A stretch of DNA of 64,000 nucleotides from Candidatus Nitrospira nitrosa (GCF_001458735.1 NZ_CZQA01000013.1:1-64000), one strand, 5' to 3'. Positions 35,309 to 44,919 are shown, counted from the first letter of the stretch. Numbers and translations are program-made. Notes: generated by a model not told the origin, from the letters alone.

Positions 35309-36646
35309 ATGGCACACCCGAACGCTTCTGAAACACAACCCAACGGACCAATCCCGACGAGACCCGACGACCTCACAATCGGCATGTACGTAGATCTGAA
35401 TTGTTCCTGGTTCAGACATCCGTTTGCGAGCAAGACCTTCACCATTACATCCGATAAGGAATTGACCATCATTCGTGGCCTTGGACTGGACACTGTGCTG
35501 GTTCATCCCGCGCTATCTGATTCTCAAGGCACCCCACAAAACTCCCAAAATGATGGCGATGGAAGAACAACCGCAGCGCCCACCCTCCCTGATACGACAG
35601 GACCGGACACCGTGCGCTGCGATACTCCTGCTCCTCCCCCAACAATCGTCCAATATAAAGAGAGCCTTCAGCAAGCCAACATGCTGTATCGGCAGACCGT
35701 GGCTGAAAGCTCACAAGCGCTCAACGATATCAAGAACGGATCTGAATCCGGTCTGGTTGCGGCAAAACAGATGATCCATGGGCTGACAGAAATCCTGGTC
35801 AGTGACAACGCCTCGAGCGCCATGGGAAGTTTGTTGGGCGCCCAGGAGCTCGACGATCTCAGTGTTCTGCATGCCATGAACGTTGCCGTACTCTCCATGC
35901 TCGTCGGACGCCAATTTGACCTTGGCCATGAAGCCATGCATGCACTCGGAACTGCCGGGTTCCTGCACGACATCGGTGAGCAGGCGCTCCCCCCTGATCT
36001 CCGACACCGGAGCTGGGCCAGTATGAACACCGAGGATCAAAAAGCGTTTCAACAACACGTGGATTTCGGGCTCAACATGCTGGCCCAATTCCCAGGACTT
36101 CCCGATGACGTACTCAGCATCATTCGAAACCACCATGAACGGGTCGATGGATCCGGCTATCCTGCCCGGATACGGGGCGATCAACTGTCTCTGCTCTCTA
36201 GAATTCATGCGGTGGTAGATGAATATGAAAGCCTGGTGAATACACCGGATCCTCTCACGACCATGACTCCCACAGAAACTTTGTCCAAACTGTACACTAA
36301 CGCCAAAACAAAATTCTCGGAAGAGGTCGTCGTTGGACTTATTCAAACACTGAGCGTGTATCCCCCTGGAACGGTCGTCGCCCTCAACGATCATTCAGTT
36401 GGACTGGTCGTCAGCATCAATCTTCACTCCCGTATGCGTCCCCTCATTGTGCTTTACGACCCTACCGTCAACCAAGCGAATCCTCACATTGCCGACCTCA
36501 GCAAGGACCCTACCCTCTCCATCGTACGAAGCATCCCGAGAAGTGAGCTCTCGCAGGAAACCTCCGACTATCTCAATCTGACAAAGTGGACAGGATTTTT
36601 CATCAGTTCCTCTTTAAAAACATTGGAAGAGGATCGGGCAGCCTAG
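35309..36646 (+). CDS. HD-GYP domain cyclic-di-GMP phosphodiesterase
   Basis: A 445-residue protein with an N-terminal DUF3391-like domain (IGMYVDLNCSWFRHPFASKTFTI) and a C-terminal HD-GYP domain. The catalytic residues are visible as H and D in GFLHDIGEQALPPDL, HH in IIRNHHERVDGSGYP and the GYP motif. It probably degrades c-di-GMP to pGpG or GMP. It has no receiver or membrane domain, so the DUF3391 part is the likely regulatory input. The ribosome binding site is weak. Confidence 0.9.
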   Translation: MAHPNASETQPNGPIPTRPDDLTIGMYVDLNCSWFRHPFASKTFTITSDKELTIIRGLGLDTVLVHPALSDSQGTPQNSQNDGDGRTTAAPTLPDTTGPDTVRCDTPAPPPTIVQYKESLQQANMLYRQTVAESSQALNDIKNGSESGLVAAKQMIHGLTEILVSDNASSAMGSLLGAQELDDLSVLHAMNVAVLSMLVGRQFDLGHEAMHALGTAGFLHDIGEQALPPDLRHRSWASMNTEDQKAFQQHVDFGLNMLAQFPGLPDDVLSIIRNHHERVDGSGYPARIRGDQLSLLSRIHAVVDEYESLVNTPDPLTTMTPTETLSKLYTNAKTKFSEEVVVGLIQTLSVYPPGTVVALNDHSVGLVVSINLHSRMRPLIVLYDPTVNQANPHIADLSKDPTLSIVRSIPRSELSQETSDYLNLTKWTGFFISSSLKTLEEDRAA

Positions 36647-36778
36647 CAACTCCTGCGCATCGCCAATTTCGAAGACTCCGCCCGGGAGAATTTGGTTCAC
36701 CGGCACTGAGAATACCTTCAGACCATCATCAGATCCCTCACCGCTTCCACCCTTCGCACAGCATCTAAATCCCGCTAC

Positions 36779-37099
36779 TCACTTCCCACGAGCTCTTACG
36801 ATCACCGCCGCCACATCATTCAACCTGATCGTCGCATCGAACAACTCCATCCCGACCAACTCCGTCAACTGCACGGCATGAGCGCCAACCTTGGCGACCT
36901 TGCCTTCCACGTCTTGCCCCGAACCCAACTTGACCTTTACACGTTTTCCAACGTGCTGCTCAAGCAAGGACTTCATGGCATTCGGGCTATCGATGTCCAC
37001 CATCGCTTCATCGACCGCGACAGCTGGCGCTGGTCCAGCAACGCCAAGCCCAACGAGTAACGCACACGCACAGATTGCCCTGCTTATGCTTTCCTGCAT
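36779..37099 (-). CDS. Exported Sm-like (LSm-fold) small protein
   Basis: A 106-residue protein with a signal peptide (ISRAICACALLVGLGVAGPAPAVA) and a mature C-terminal half, LLEQHVGKRVKVKLGSGQDVEGKVAKVG ... LNDVAAVIVRA. This has the Sm1/Sm2 strand pattern. RBS AAGGGGG is 5 bp from the ATG at 37099. A periplasmic Sm-like domain cannot act on cytoplasmic RNA, so it probably serves as a protein scaffold. Confidence 0.65.
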   Translation of the reverse strand: MQESISRAICACALLVGLGVAGPAPAVAVDEAMVDIDSPNAMKSLLEQHVGKRVKVKLGSGQDVEGKVAKVGAHAVQLTELVGMELFDATIRLNDVAAVIVRARGK

Positions 37100-37155
37100 C
37101 CTGTCCCCCTTGCTGGATATTGTCACGATCGTACGGGCCATCACGAGGCCGGAGC

Positions 37156-37335
37156 TTACCGCGAGTACGTAAGAAAGTCATCTACCGTCTCATTCGTCGC
37201 CAAACGGTCGGAGGCCACCACAAGAAGGCCGGCTGCGCACGGCGGAACACGAGCCCCCACAATCGCATGATTACAGGTATTCATAGCCAGCGCGCACTCG
37301 GCGCACGACCATCGCGCCGTCACGAACAAGTCCAT
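37156..37335 (-). CDS. Possible small Cys-rich protein
   Basis: A 59-residue frame (MDLFVTARWSCAECALAMNT ...) with four cysteines, preceded by AAGGGGG at 6 bp. It is on the same strand as the Sm-like gene, 56 bp upstream of it. No homology is recognised. It is listed because of the good ribosome binding site. Confidence 0.35.
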   Translation of the reverse strand: MDLFVTARWSCAECALAMNTCNHAIVGARVPPCAAGLLVVASDRLATNETVDDFLTYSR

Positions 37336-37482
37336 TGCCACCCCCTTGCACAACTTTGAAGAAAAATGGATGTCTCTTCTTTTTTTCGCTAGACTGAGTC
37401 CGCATTCATCACCACATCTGAGCCGCTTCATGACTGTGAGGAAAGGCGCTTACCAAACCGAATCGGTGAGCCCGTAGATCCC

Positions 37483-37932
37483 GTGACGACTCTCCCCGCA
37501 AAAATCCCTGACGTCCCGCCCAAGCCCCGCGCGTCTCTGGTGGTACGGGCCGGCGGCGTCTATTTTCTTGTCGCGCTCGGGGTCGGATTCGTACTCGAGG
37601 TCGTTCGGCTTGAAGTGATCGCCCTGCATATCAGCGAACTGATTGCTCGATTACTCGAAGTCCCCAACACCCTGTTGGCCATGATCATCGGCGCGAAATG
37701 GACGATCGACCGCTTCCATCTGCCGCCTCTCCCACGCATACGGCTCGGCATCGGGTTCGTGGCCTTCGTCTTGATGATTCTCACGGAGTCAGCGGTCGTC
37801 CTTCCGCTTCATGGCCTCACAATCGATGAGTACATGGCCCTTCAACATGCCGTTGCGGGGATGTTGCCGGTCGGAGTGCTCGCCGTATTGACCGGCATGC
37901 CATTGCTGGTCAGCTATCGATGGGAACGCTGA
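37483..37932 (+). CDS. Integral membrane protein, four predicted helices
   Basis: A 149-residue protein with hydrophobic segments at about residues 24-45 (GGVYFLVALGVGFVLEVVRL), 62-75, 86-105 (IRLGIGFVAFVLMILTESAV) and 122-142. It starts with GTG at 37483; the upstream frame is closed by TAG. No family is recognised and it has no obvious operon partner. Confidence 0.6.
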   Translation: MTTLPAKIPDVPPKPRASLVVRAGGVYFLVALGVGFVLEVVRLEVIALHISELIARLLEVPNTLLAMIIGAKWTIDRFHLPPLPRIRLGIGFVAFVLMILTESAVVLPLHGLTIDEYMALQHAVAGMLPVGVLAVLTGMPLLVSYRWER

Positions 37933-38197
37933 TGTGAGTGAGTGAGTGCCTGCCTGGCCTGACCGGCTCTACCCGATTGAGCTGACGACATCGACGATCA
38001 TCTTCTCCCTCCCGAATCTATTTCTCCATCCACCTATCGCCACTCACAAGACTCCCGGAAACCTCAGCCTGAAGTCTTGACAGCCATGCCCCCTCTTGTG
38101 AGATACGAGTGAAACGACTGAGTCCTGCGTCTCCCCAGAGAGTCATCGTCAAACCAGAAGCCTGTGACGTGTTCGCCCCATATGACAGGAGTGATTG

Positions 38198-39055
38198 ATG
38201 AGCCCTATCAAATATCTCGCGTGGTTAAGTCCGTTGATATGCATAACCATCATCACAACCGGGACAGCATCAGAGCCTTCCGACCCAGAGTCGGCCGTCC
38301 GGCGTCTCGTCCGAGCCAATGCCGAGAAAGACTTGCCGACACTCTCTCGCATGATGGCTCATGACGCCGATATCATCAGCTACGGGGTTGCCGGTCGGAA
38401 ATATGTCGGATGGCCCGAGCTTGAGCAAGGCATGAAAGAGGAGTTTGGGAACGCTCAGAAACTGGAGATTCCCATCAAAGAACTGACGGTGTGGACGAAG
38501 CGAGACCTCGCTTGGTACGCGATGGAACTTGACTATATTCGGTATGTGACCGACGGCACCGGACTCAAGAAGACAGTGCTTCCGATGAGAGAAACCGGCG
38601 TGCTGGAACGACGCGATGGCCGATGGCAGCTGTTATCATGGCATGAATCCTTTCGATCCGCTCAATTGAGCGCTCCACTCTCCTCACCTTCAACCGGGTC
38701 TTCGCCACAAGCACGTGAGAGCACTCACACCCCACCTGCCACCGATCTGAGTGGAGAGTGGGAAATCCTTGAGGTTGAAGATGACAAGCGATATAGAGCG
38801 ACGTTCGACCGAAGTGGAAATGGACCGTACACCCAGCATGGCGGTCGCTTCACGACCAACCAGGTGATGAACCGCCTATGGCAAGGCACCTGGCAACAGC
38901 CGGGCAATGATCGAGAGGGTGGATTTGAAGTCCTGCTTTCAGAGGACGGCACTGAGGCCAAAGGCATCTGGTGGTACAGCAGAGTCGGTGCACAAAAGAA
39001 TATCCCTCCGCGAGAACACGGCGGGACCTATCACTGGAAGAAGGTTGCGCCGTAG
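38198..39055 (+). CDS. Exported NTF2/SnoaL-like protein
   Basis: A 285-residue protein with a signal peptide (YLAWLSPLICITIITTGTAS). An NTF2-like cone domain (residues 30-150: AVRRLVRANAEKDLPTLSRMM, then ISYGVAGRKYVGW, then TGVLERRDGRWQLLSWHES) is followed by a Ser/Pro linker and a C-terminal beta-rich domain from about 180 (DLSGEWEILEVEDDKRYRATF). ATG at 38198 has AGGAG 7 bp upstream. It is probably periplasmic; ligand or enzyme role unknown. Confidence 0.7.
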   Translation: MSPIKYLAWLSPLICITIITTGTASEPSDPESAVRRLVRANAEKDLPTLSRMMAHDADIISYGVAGRKYVGWPELEQGMKEEFGNAQKLEIPIKELTVWTKRDLAWYAMELDYIRYVTDGTGLKKTVLPMRETGVLERRDGRWQLLSWHESFRSAQLSAPLSSPSTGSSPQARESTHTPPATDLSGEWEILEVEDDKRYRATFDRSGNGPYTQHGGRFTTNQVMNRLWQGTWQQPGNDREGGFEVLLSEDGTEAKGIWWYSRVGAQKNIPPREHGGTYHWKKVAP

Positions 39056-39629
39056 CTGATTCAAAGGCGATGCGCGATCCGTAGACTTGGGTATCGAGAT
39101 GCGCTATGCAATGAAGTCTGGAGAAGAAAAGAGTGAGTTAGGCCGGTGTGGGAATGGTGAGGCCGCACTGGGGGGCCATTCCCTGCCATTGATACTCTGT
39201 AGCTGACATTTCTTCTCCTCCGAAGAGTTCTGACAGGGTACGCCCGCCTGAGTTTTCATATTCGTCATCGTTGCCTTCTTTCAGAGGGTCCTTGATGGAA
39301 CTGCGCCTACCAGGCCGCAATCATTGGCATCGTCCATGGTGCTATGGCCTGGGGAACTTCTCGTGAGGAATCCCGTCTCAGGATCTACGCCAGAAGTCTT
39401 ACGGTTCACGGTTCCTCTCATTCACAAACCATTGACTACTCATTTCTTAGAAACCTTCGAGTACTACATTTTGAGGTCATGAGCGCGGCCAGCTCACCAG
39501 CGAGTTCCGCCTCTCCATGCTTTCTCTCCAGCTCCTTGTTATGGACTGGGACACCTCACATCGGTAGAATGTTCACACATTCAAATACCCGGCACCTCAC
39601 GATATCCTGGCTCTTCCGGAGGGCACTTC
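39056..39629. other. Intergenic stretch with no firm gene
   Basis: 574 bp. A 60-codon frame on the minus strand (39138-39320, TTG start) has protein-like composition but no ribosome binding site. Plus-strand frames look random. Confidence 0.45.
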
Positions 39630-40196
39630 ATGGACACGCATCGCTGGATACTTACGCACATGATCACGGTCCTTGGAATCACTGGCAGCCTCGTTCACCT
39701 TCTCCTCACCCTGACACCCGATGCACATGCCGAATCTTTCAACATCAAACCCGGTGCATGGGAGATGTCCGTGACAACTGTCACATCCGGAATGAAGCTT
39801 TCACCTGAACTGTCGGCAAAGATGGCACCGGCACAACGGGCTCACATGGAACAGATGATGAAGGCTCGAGAAGGCAAACCTCACACGATGACCACGCGAT
39901 CCTGTATTACCCAGGAAGATCTGAGCCAGGATCGGATTATCAAGGAGATGGAAGACGAAGACGAGGACACGGCGGTGCAGTGCAAGGTCAAGGTACTGTC
40001 CAAATCCTCGACCAAGCTTGTCCTCGACCAACTATGCCCAGGCCCTCCCCCCTCCGCCACGCACTTCATGGTTGAGGCGAAGACACCTGAAAGCATCGTG
40101 GCACTCGGAGATCGAGGAGAGACCGGATCCGGCAAGTCCCATATCGACATCAAAGGAAAGTGGGTCAGCGCGAGCTGTGATGGACTGGATGAGTAG
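39630..40196 (+). CDS. DUF3617-type exported protein
   Basis: A 188-residue protein with an N-terminal signal (ITVLGITGSLVHLLLTLTPDAHA). The mature part follows the DUF3617 pattern: FNIKPGAWEMSVTTVTSGM, then TTRSCITQEDL, then a Cys pair further on (VQCKVKV, DQLCPG) and GKWVSASCDGL. Members are periplasmic proteins without a known function. Confidence 0.8.
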   Translation: MDTHRWILTHMITVLGITGSLVHLLLTLTPDAHAESFNIKPGAWEMSVTTVTSGMKLSPELSAKMAPAQRAHMEQMMKAREGKPHTMTTRSCITQEDLSQDRIIKEMEDEDEDTAVQCKVKVLSKSSTKLVLDQLCPGPPPSATHFMVEAKTPESIVALGDRGETGSGKSHIDIKGKWVSASCDGLDE

Positions 40197-40382
40197 CGCT
40201 TAATCTTCATCCAATACTTTCACTCTTCAAGTAAAACATGCGGTAGGGTTGGAGCAGTCTCGGTCGACTCTTATTGTTTCAATCGCGGGGCTCTTGAGGG
40301 ACACCACGAGTCGGGGTACACTGATTGTCCTATGATGTTCCTAAACCCAGATACGGCACAATCATCGAAAGGAGATTCTTTC

Positions 40383-40847
40383 ATGAAAATCATAAGTCTG
40401 TTGGCCGCCTTCTCCGTGACGGCCCTCTTCGGCGTCTCTCTTACTCTTACTTTTTCTTCGTCGGCTATCGCTCAGAGCGTCTCTCCATCGGCCAAACAGA
40501 ATGTTGAATCAGCGCAGAAGCCGGTCAAAACCATTGGCATGGAAGAGTATCGAAAGATTGTTGATAATCCTGGCGCAGCCTTGATTGTGGATGTGCGTGA
40601 ACCGCAAGAGTATGCAGCCGGACACGTCCCTGGAGCGATCAACATTCCACGTGGAGTGATCGATTCCAAAATCTGGAACTATCTGCAGAAAACCGACATG
40701 GAACACCCAATTGTGCTCCAGTGTCAAAGTGGGAGACGTGCGACACTTGCCGCTCAAACTCTTGGAGAACTTGGATTCACACAGACCTCTGCGGTGATTA
40801 TGAACCTTGACGAATGGAAAACATCGGGCAACCCGTTTGTGAAGTAG
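40383..40847 (+). CDS. Periplasmic rhodanese-domain protein
   Basis: A 154-residue exported single-domain rhodanese. Signal peptide at residues 1-31; the domain shows IVDVREPQEYAAGHVPGAINIPRG and the active-site loop VLQCQSGRRATLAAQTL, with catalytic Cys. It should bind or transfer sulfane sulfur in the periplasm. The ATG at 40383 has AAAGGAG at good spacing; an upstream start at 40332 lacks one. Confidence 0.9.
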   Translation: MKIISLLAAFSVTALFGVSLTLTFSSSAIAQSVSPSAKQNVESAQKPVKTIGMEEYRKIVDNPGAALIVDVREPQEYAAGHVPGAINIPRGVIDSKIWNYLQKTDMEHPIVLQCQSGRRATLAAQTLGELGFTQTSAVIMNLDEWKTSGNPFVK

Positions 40848-40884
40848 CCGTCTAGCCAGTCAGATCCCAACGAGGGAGAATCCC

Positions 40885-41187
40885 ATGACCGTCGATAGCT
40901 CTCTCCGTGTGATTGCTCGAGCTCACGCCAAGCTCCACCACGTGGCACAGGTACGAGAGATCCTGACCGCCTTAGTCGATGTGACTCGCCGAGAACCCGG
41001 CTGTCTCAGCTACGAGCTCTTGCAAAACCATGCCGATAAGACGGAATTCGTGTTTATCGAACAATGGGCAAGCGCTGCAGCAGAACAAGCGCATTTCATG
41101 ACGCCCCACCTATCGGCGGCGCTGCAACAATTGAGCGGTCTGCTGGCCTCAGAACCTCAGATCTGTCGATACGGCGTTGTCCGATAG
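40885..41187 (+). CDS. Antibiotic biosynthesis monooxygenase (ABM) domain protein
   Basis: A 100-residue dimeric alpha-beta barrel protein: RVIARAHAKLHHVAQVREIL, then VTRREPGCLSYELLQ, then FVFIEQWASAAAEQAHFMTPH. It is a putative quinol or haem-type monooxygenase, YgiN-like. It sits between the rhodanese gene and the epimerase with short spacers, so the three may be one transcript. Confidence 0.88.
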   Translation: MTVDSSLRVIARAHAKLHHVAQVREILTALVDVTRREPGCLSYELLQNHADKTEFVFIEQWASAAAEQAHFMTPHLSAALQQLSGLLASEPQICRYGVVR

Positions 41188-41226
41188 TACCCACGCAAAA
41201 CCGTAGCGGCACGGAGAACCAGGACG

Positions 41227-42183
41227 ATGGCATCCATGACAGCGGACACTGAGCGTACGCTCTCATTTCAGAATCAACGAGCAGTCGTATCTCCTTGGGG
41301 CGCGTCCTTACGCAGATACCTTTTCATTGATGCAGATGGACGGGAGATCGATATTGCCTGGGGCTATTCCGGCGGTAGCGGAAAGCGAGGGGGGCAAGGC
41401 GATGTCCTGATCCCCTTTCCTGGCCGCATCGGCAATGGACGGTACTCTTTCGACGGCCGAACATTTCAGCTGGAATGTAACGATAAGGAAGGCCCGAACG
41501 CCATTCACGGTTTTGTTCGCAACCTACCTTGGCACATACAGGAATCTCATCCGAACCGCGTCGCATTTGGGGTACGTCTCGACGCCACAACATATGCCGA
41601 GCGGGGCTACCCCTTTTCCCTTCGGATCCTAGTGACGTATGAACTGAACAAACAGGGCCTTGGGTGCAGGTTTTCCGTGACGAACGTTGGTCACAAACCT
41701 GCACCGGTGGGCGTGGGATTTCATCCCTACTTCACCGTCGGCACCGGCATCATCGACGAAGCGGAGGCACAGATCCCCGGCACCGGATTCTTGGAATTCA
41801 ACCAACGGCTCGTCCCAACTGGGACGATCTATCCCGTACAGGATACGCCGTGGGACTATCGCCGGTTTCGCCCGATTGCACAGCAACGCTTCAACCATTG
41901 CTACGTCAACTTGGAGCGTGACACCGAAGGAGTCGCCATGGCCGCTCTTCGTCATGTCCCAAGCAACCGAACGATCACCATGACGATGGACGCGGCTTTT
42001 TCCTCAGTGGTCGTCTATACGGGAGATGCCATTGCGGACGCCCCGCGTGTTGCGCTGGCCATCGAACCGATGACCTGTGCAAGCGACGCATTCAACCATC
42101 CGGAGTGGGGGCTCAAGCGCCTAGCTGCTGATGAAACTTTCTCCGGATGCTGGGGTGTGGATGATTCAAGTCGCCGAGGCTAG
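41227..42183 (+). CDS. Aldose 1-epimerase (GalM-like mutarotase)
   Basis: A 318-residue mutarotase-fold enzyme. Family landmarks are GGQGDVLIPFPGRIGNGRYSFDGR, NAIHGFVRNLPW (catalytic His), then VGVGFHPYFTVG (second His) and the late acidic AIEPMTCASDAFN carrying the general base. It interconverts sugar anomers; the exact sugar is not predictable. The start at 41227 could move to the in-frame ATG at 41236. Confidence 0.9.
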   Translation: MASMTADTERTLSFQNQRAVVSPWGASLRRYLFIDADGREIDIAWGYSGGSGKRGGQGDVLIPFPGRIGNGRYSFDGRTFQLECNDKEGPNAIHGFVRNLPWHIQESHPNRVAFGVRLDATTYAERGYPFSLRILVTYELNKQGLGCRFSVTNVGHKPAPVGVGFHPYFTVGTGIIDEAEAQIPGTGFLEFNQRLVPTGTIYPVQDTPWDYRRFRPIAQQRFNHCYVNLERDTEGVAMAALRHVPSNRTITMTMDAAFSSVVVYTGDAIADAPRVALAIEPMTCASDAFNHPEWGLKRLAADETFSGCWGVDDSSRRG

Positions 42184-42253
42184 CACCGGATATCTTCACG
42201 TGCGGAGAGAAGTCAGCACGTCCGGCGGATGAAGCGTCGCAACGGAGTATGAC

Positions 42254-42625
42254 TTAGGCCGCTTTTCGAAAGGTGGGAGACTTTCTACCGACGAGATCGC
42301 GCCAGAGAAGACTGAGTTTGAACTCCACTTCATCGAAGGAATCCCCTTGTGCCGACTGATCAGGGTACCCCTGCAGATACCCACGCCACTTGTCTTGATC
42401 CAGTGAGATCACAAATCGGGGTGTATCGATGCGGGGTTGTTCGGCTGCAGATCGCTCGACGCGAGGAAGTTCGCGCGGACTTTTCGCGAACTCTTGGCTC
42501 TGCTGCCGCACTTTTATCTGCAGCTCATCGAAGGAGGCCGCATGCACTTCGCGCTGCGGATTGCCTTCTGGATGTGCAAGCCATTTCTCCTGATCTTGCC
42601 GAAACACCCAATTTGGCCGTTCCAT
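42254..42625 (-). CDS. Two-repeat HicB-like small protein
   Basis: A 123-residue protein made of two related units of about 40 residues: WVFRQDQEKWLAHPEGNPQ followed by HAASFDELQIKV, and FVISLDQDKWRGYLQGYPDQ followed by GDSFDEVEFKLSLL. The sheet plus SFDE-helix pattern resembles HicB-type domains. No HicA toxin is adjacent. The start is at 42625 or 42637. The upstream extension to 42808 overlaps the divergent hydrolase and is rejected. Confidence 0.55.
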   Translation of the reverse strand: MERPNWVFRQDQEKWLAHPEGNPQREVHAASFDELQIKVRQQSQEFAKSPRELPRVERSAAEQPRIDTPRFVISLDQDKWRGYLQGYPDQSAQGDSFDEVEFKLSLLWRDLVGRKSPTFRKAA

Positions 42626-42682
42626 TCCGGTAAGCATAGCGAAGCCGTCGCAATCCGACCAGTACTTTTTCAATTCTTGCAC

Positions 42683-43585
42683 ATGAATAGGAACGACCCG
42701 AATCCTCCCAGCACAACGGCCTGCTCCTATGGGCAGGTCTCGGCCAATCAGCTGTCCTTTCGAGTCGCCATGGCGGGAACGGGAGAACGGCTGGTGCTCT
42801 GCCTGCATGGTTTCCCAGAGTGCGCGCGTTCATGGAGATACCAGCTTCAGCCGCTGGCAGAAGCCGGCTATCGAGTTTGGGCCCCTGATCTCCGTGGCTA
42901 TGGTGGAACGACCCGTCCCGTTGGTCTTGAGGCCTACGCAATCGAGTCATTGCTGGAAGACGTCAGCGGACTGCTGACGGCCGCAGGGACCTCGGAGGCC
43001 ATCCTGGTTGGACACGACTGGGGAGGCATCATCGCCTGGTACTATGCCCTGCGGCACCCGAACCGCATCAAAGCTCTTGTGATCTTGAACGCCCCACACC
43101 CGGCCTGCTTCGAGCGGGAACTCAGGCACTGGCGACAAATGCGCCGCTCCTGGTACATGGGGATATTTCAGATTCCTCGACTTCCTGAAGCCGTGTTGTC
43201 CATGGGACAGGGGTACGTCATCGGAAAAATCTTCGAGCGTATGGCGGTTCATCGCCAGCACATGCCAGACGACATCGTTACGCGCTACCGGCAACAGGCC
43301 TGCACGCCAGGCGCCCTCACTGCCATGCTGAACTACTATCGCGCGGCAATTCGCGGGAAAGGGGCGCTGCGTCAGCGCAAGGGAGGCTATCCCACCATCA
43401 ACATTCCCACACTTGTCATCTGGGGACTCCAGGACCAGGCACTTGTGCGTCACAATCTTGATGGGTTAGGACATTTCGTAAGCAACCTGACTGTAGTCCC
43501 AATAGCCAGTGCAGGCCATTTCGTACATGAAGACGAGCCGAACCGTGTGACAGAGGAGGTAGTGGCCTGGCTGCAGAATCTATGA
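42683..43585 (+). CDS. Alpha/beta hydrolase, epoxide hydrolase-like
   Basis: A 300-residue hydrolase. Oxyanion-hole HGFPECARSW, then PDLRGYGGTTRP, nucleophile Asp in LVGHDWGGIIAWYYALRHP (Asp rather than Ser, as in epoxide hydrolases and dehalogenases), cap domain, then acid in VIWGLQDQAL and His in ASAGHFVHEDEP. Start is the ATG at 42683. The frame opens at 42437, but that part is antisense to the HicB-like gene. Confidence 0.88.
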   Translation: MNRNDPNPPSTTACSYGQVSANQLSFRVAMAGTGERLVLCLHGFPECARSWRYQLQPLAEAGYRVWAPDLRGYGGTTRPVGLEAYAIESLLEDVSGLLTAAGTSEAILVGHDWGGIIAWYYALRHPNRIKALVILNAPHPACFERELRHWRQMRRSWYMGIFQIPRLPEAVLSMGQGYVIGKIFERMAVHRQHMPDDIVTRYRQQACTPGALTAMLNYYRAAIRGKGALRQRKGGYPTINIPTLVIWGLQDQALVRHNLDGLGHFVSNLTVVPIASAGHFVHEDEPNRVTEEVVAWLQNL

Positions 43586-43793
43586 TCTGATTCATTGCGT
43601 CCCCGACTCTTCCTCCTCGACGCTTGGTTCCCTCAACGACTTCTGCTTGAGAGCCGCGAGTACCACATCCCCATTCGTTTCTCCCACAACGCTCCTATCA
43701 CCAAGCGTATTCGCATTCTCTAACCTGCGAGAAATGATCAAGTTATTGACGAGTCAGCCGAACAAGATACGATGCCATGACAAGGCTTTCGGG

Positions 43794-44255
43794 ATGTCTT
43801 CCCAAGAATACGGGGCACCTATGAAACGAATGGGGATTGCCACAGCTCCGCCTACTGAGCAGCCTTCCAATAAGTCCACCACGACCTTGGTGGTGATCGG
43901 TGGCCTGCTGTTGGTCGGCCTGATCTACAGCATCGTAGCCCGTGACCCGGCCGTCTCTTGCCCGAATGAGTTGATCGGTGCCTGGATCACCTCGGCGAAC
44001 GGATACGAGAACAGCATGCTGGTATTTACCACAAACGGTGTGTCGTTCAGCGTCGGATTCGAACATCTGGATGCGCAAGCCATGCGGCGCATCGACATGA
44101 GTACAGAAGGACCTCGCACGTTGTACACAATCGTCTACGGCGATTCTCGAAGCGACGAACAGACCTTGTCCTTCTACTATCACACCAAAGACCACACCAT
44201 CACCTTCAAGAACCAGGCACATCTCGTCTGGACGCGACAAGCGGTGGAGTCATGA
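43794..44255 (+). CDS. Single-span membrane protein with extracytoplasmic beta domain
   Basis: A 153-residue protein with one transmembrane helix (TTTLVVIGGLLLVGLIYSIV, about 28-47), then a mainly beta domain beginning CPNELIGAWITSANGYENSML and ending KNQAHLVWTRQ, similar in outline to lipocalin-like stress domains. The start may be 43794 or 43821. Its stop overlaps the next gene (ATGA), making it the first gene of the 44-53 kb operon. Confidence 0.6.
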   Translation: MSSQEYGAPMKRMGIATAPPTEQPSNKSTTTLVVIGGLLLVGLIYSIVARDPAVSCPNELIGAWITSANGYENSMLVFTTNGVSFSVGFEHLDAQAMRRIDMSTEGPRTLYTIVYGDSRSDEQTLSFYYHTKDHTITFKNQAHLVWTRQAVES

Positions 44256-44917
44256 TTGGTCTCTTTCAACGGAGACAGTTGTTCGTGCATCCCGTCCAAT
44301 ACTGGTGTATTGGGACCACGCTGGTCTACGTGGCTTGTCTGTTGATCACGCTGTATGCCGTGATCTTTCTGCCGATGGTACAGCCGCTTTACGACCCATC
44401 CGTATCCTGGGAACAGCATGCGCAGGTGGCGTCCCAGTTTCTTGAGCTCCATTCTCGGATCTGGCCCTGGCTGATCATCACCTTCCTTGCGTTGCTCCTC
44501 CACTCCCTGTATTTCATGCACCGCATTGCCGGGCCACTGTACCGCTTCTCTACCCTCTTTCGGTCGATCGGAAGCGGCGATCTGCATCAACGGGCACGGT
44601 TACGCAAACACGACTACCTCCATCGGGAGGCACAGGCATTCAACACAATGCTGGATAGTCTTGAAAATCGGATCCAGACCATCAACCTCCACTCAGCGCT
44701 GGTCACCGAAGCCTATGAAGCGGTGGCGATCCACGTGCAGGCACAGGCACCCGGGCAAATCACATCCGCGCTGCAGACACTCGACGAAGAAATTCGCCGA
44801 TTCAAGGGCTGCCTGGCAGACTTCGCGTTGAAGATCGAGAACATGCCTGAGCAACAACAGTTCGAATTTGGTGAGTCCGCTCAAAAAGACTTACCAGCGA
44901 TCAGGAAGGCTGCCTAA
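44252..44917 (+). CDS. HAMP-domain membrane protein without output domain (1)
   Basis: A 221-residue protein. Two transmembrane helices (about 20-40 and 72-92) bracket a short periplasmic loop, followed by a HAMP domain (MHRIAGPLYRFSTLFRSIGSGDLHQRARLRKHDYL) and a coiled coil (LENRIQTINLHSAL) that ends without any enzymatic domain. The second helix carries LLLHSLYFMHRIAGPL, shared with the next gene. It is a likely signal-relay or partner protein of the hybrid kinase encoded downstream. Confidence 0.75.
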   Translation: MIGLFQRRQLFVHPVQYWCIGTTLVYVACLLITLYAVIFLPMVQPLYDPSVSWEQHAQVASQFLELHSRIWPWLIITFLALLLHSLYFMHRIAGPLYRFSTLFRSIGSGDLHQRARLRKHDYLHREAQAFNTMLDSLENRIQTINLHSALVTEAYEAVAIHVQAQAPGQITSALQTLDEEIRRFKGCLADFALKIENMPEQQQFEFGESAQKDLPAIRKAA

Positions 44918-44919
44918 TC

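Noticed and set aside
39138-39320. 60-codon minus-strand frame (SSIKDPLKEGNDDEYENSGG ...)
   Set aside because: Protein-like composition, but only a TTG start, no ribosome binding site and no recognisable family.
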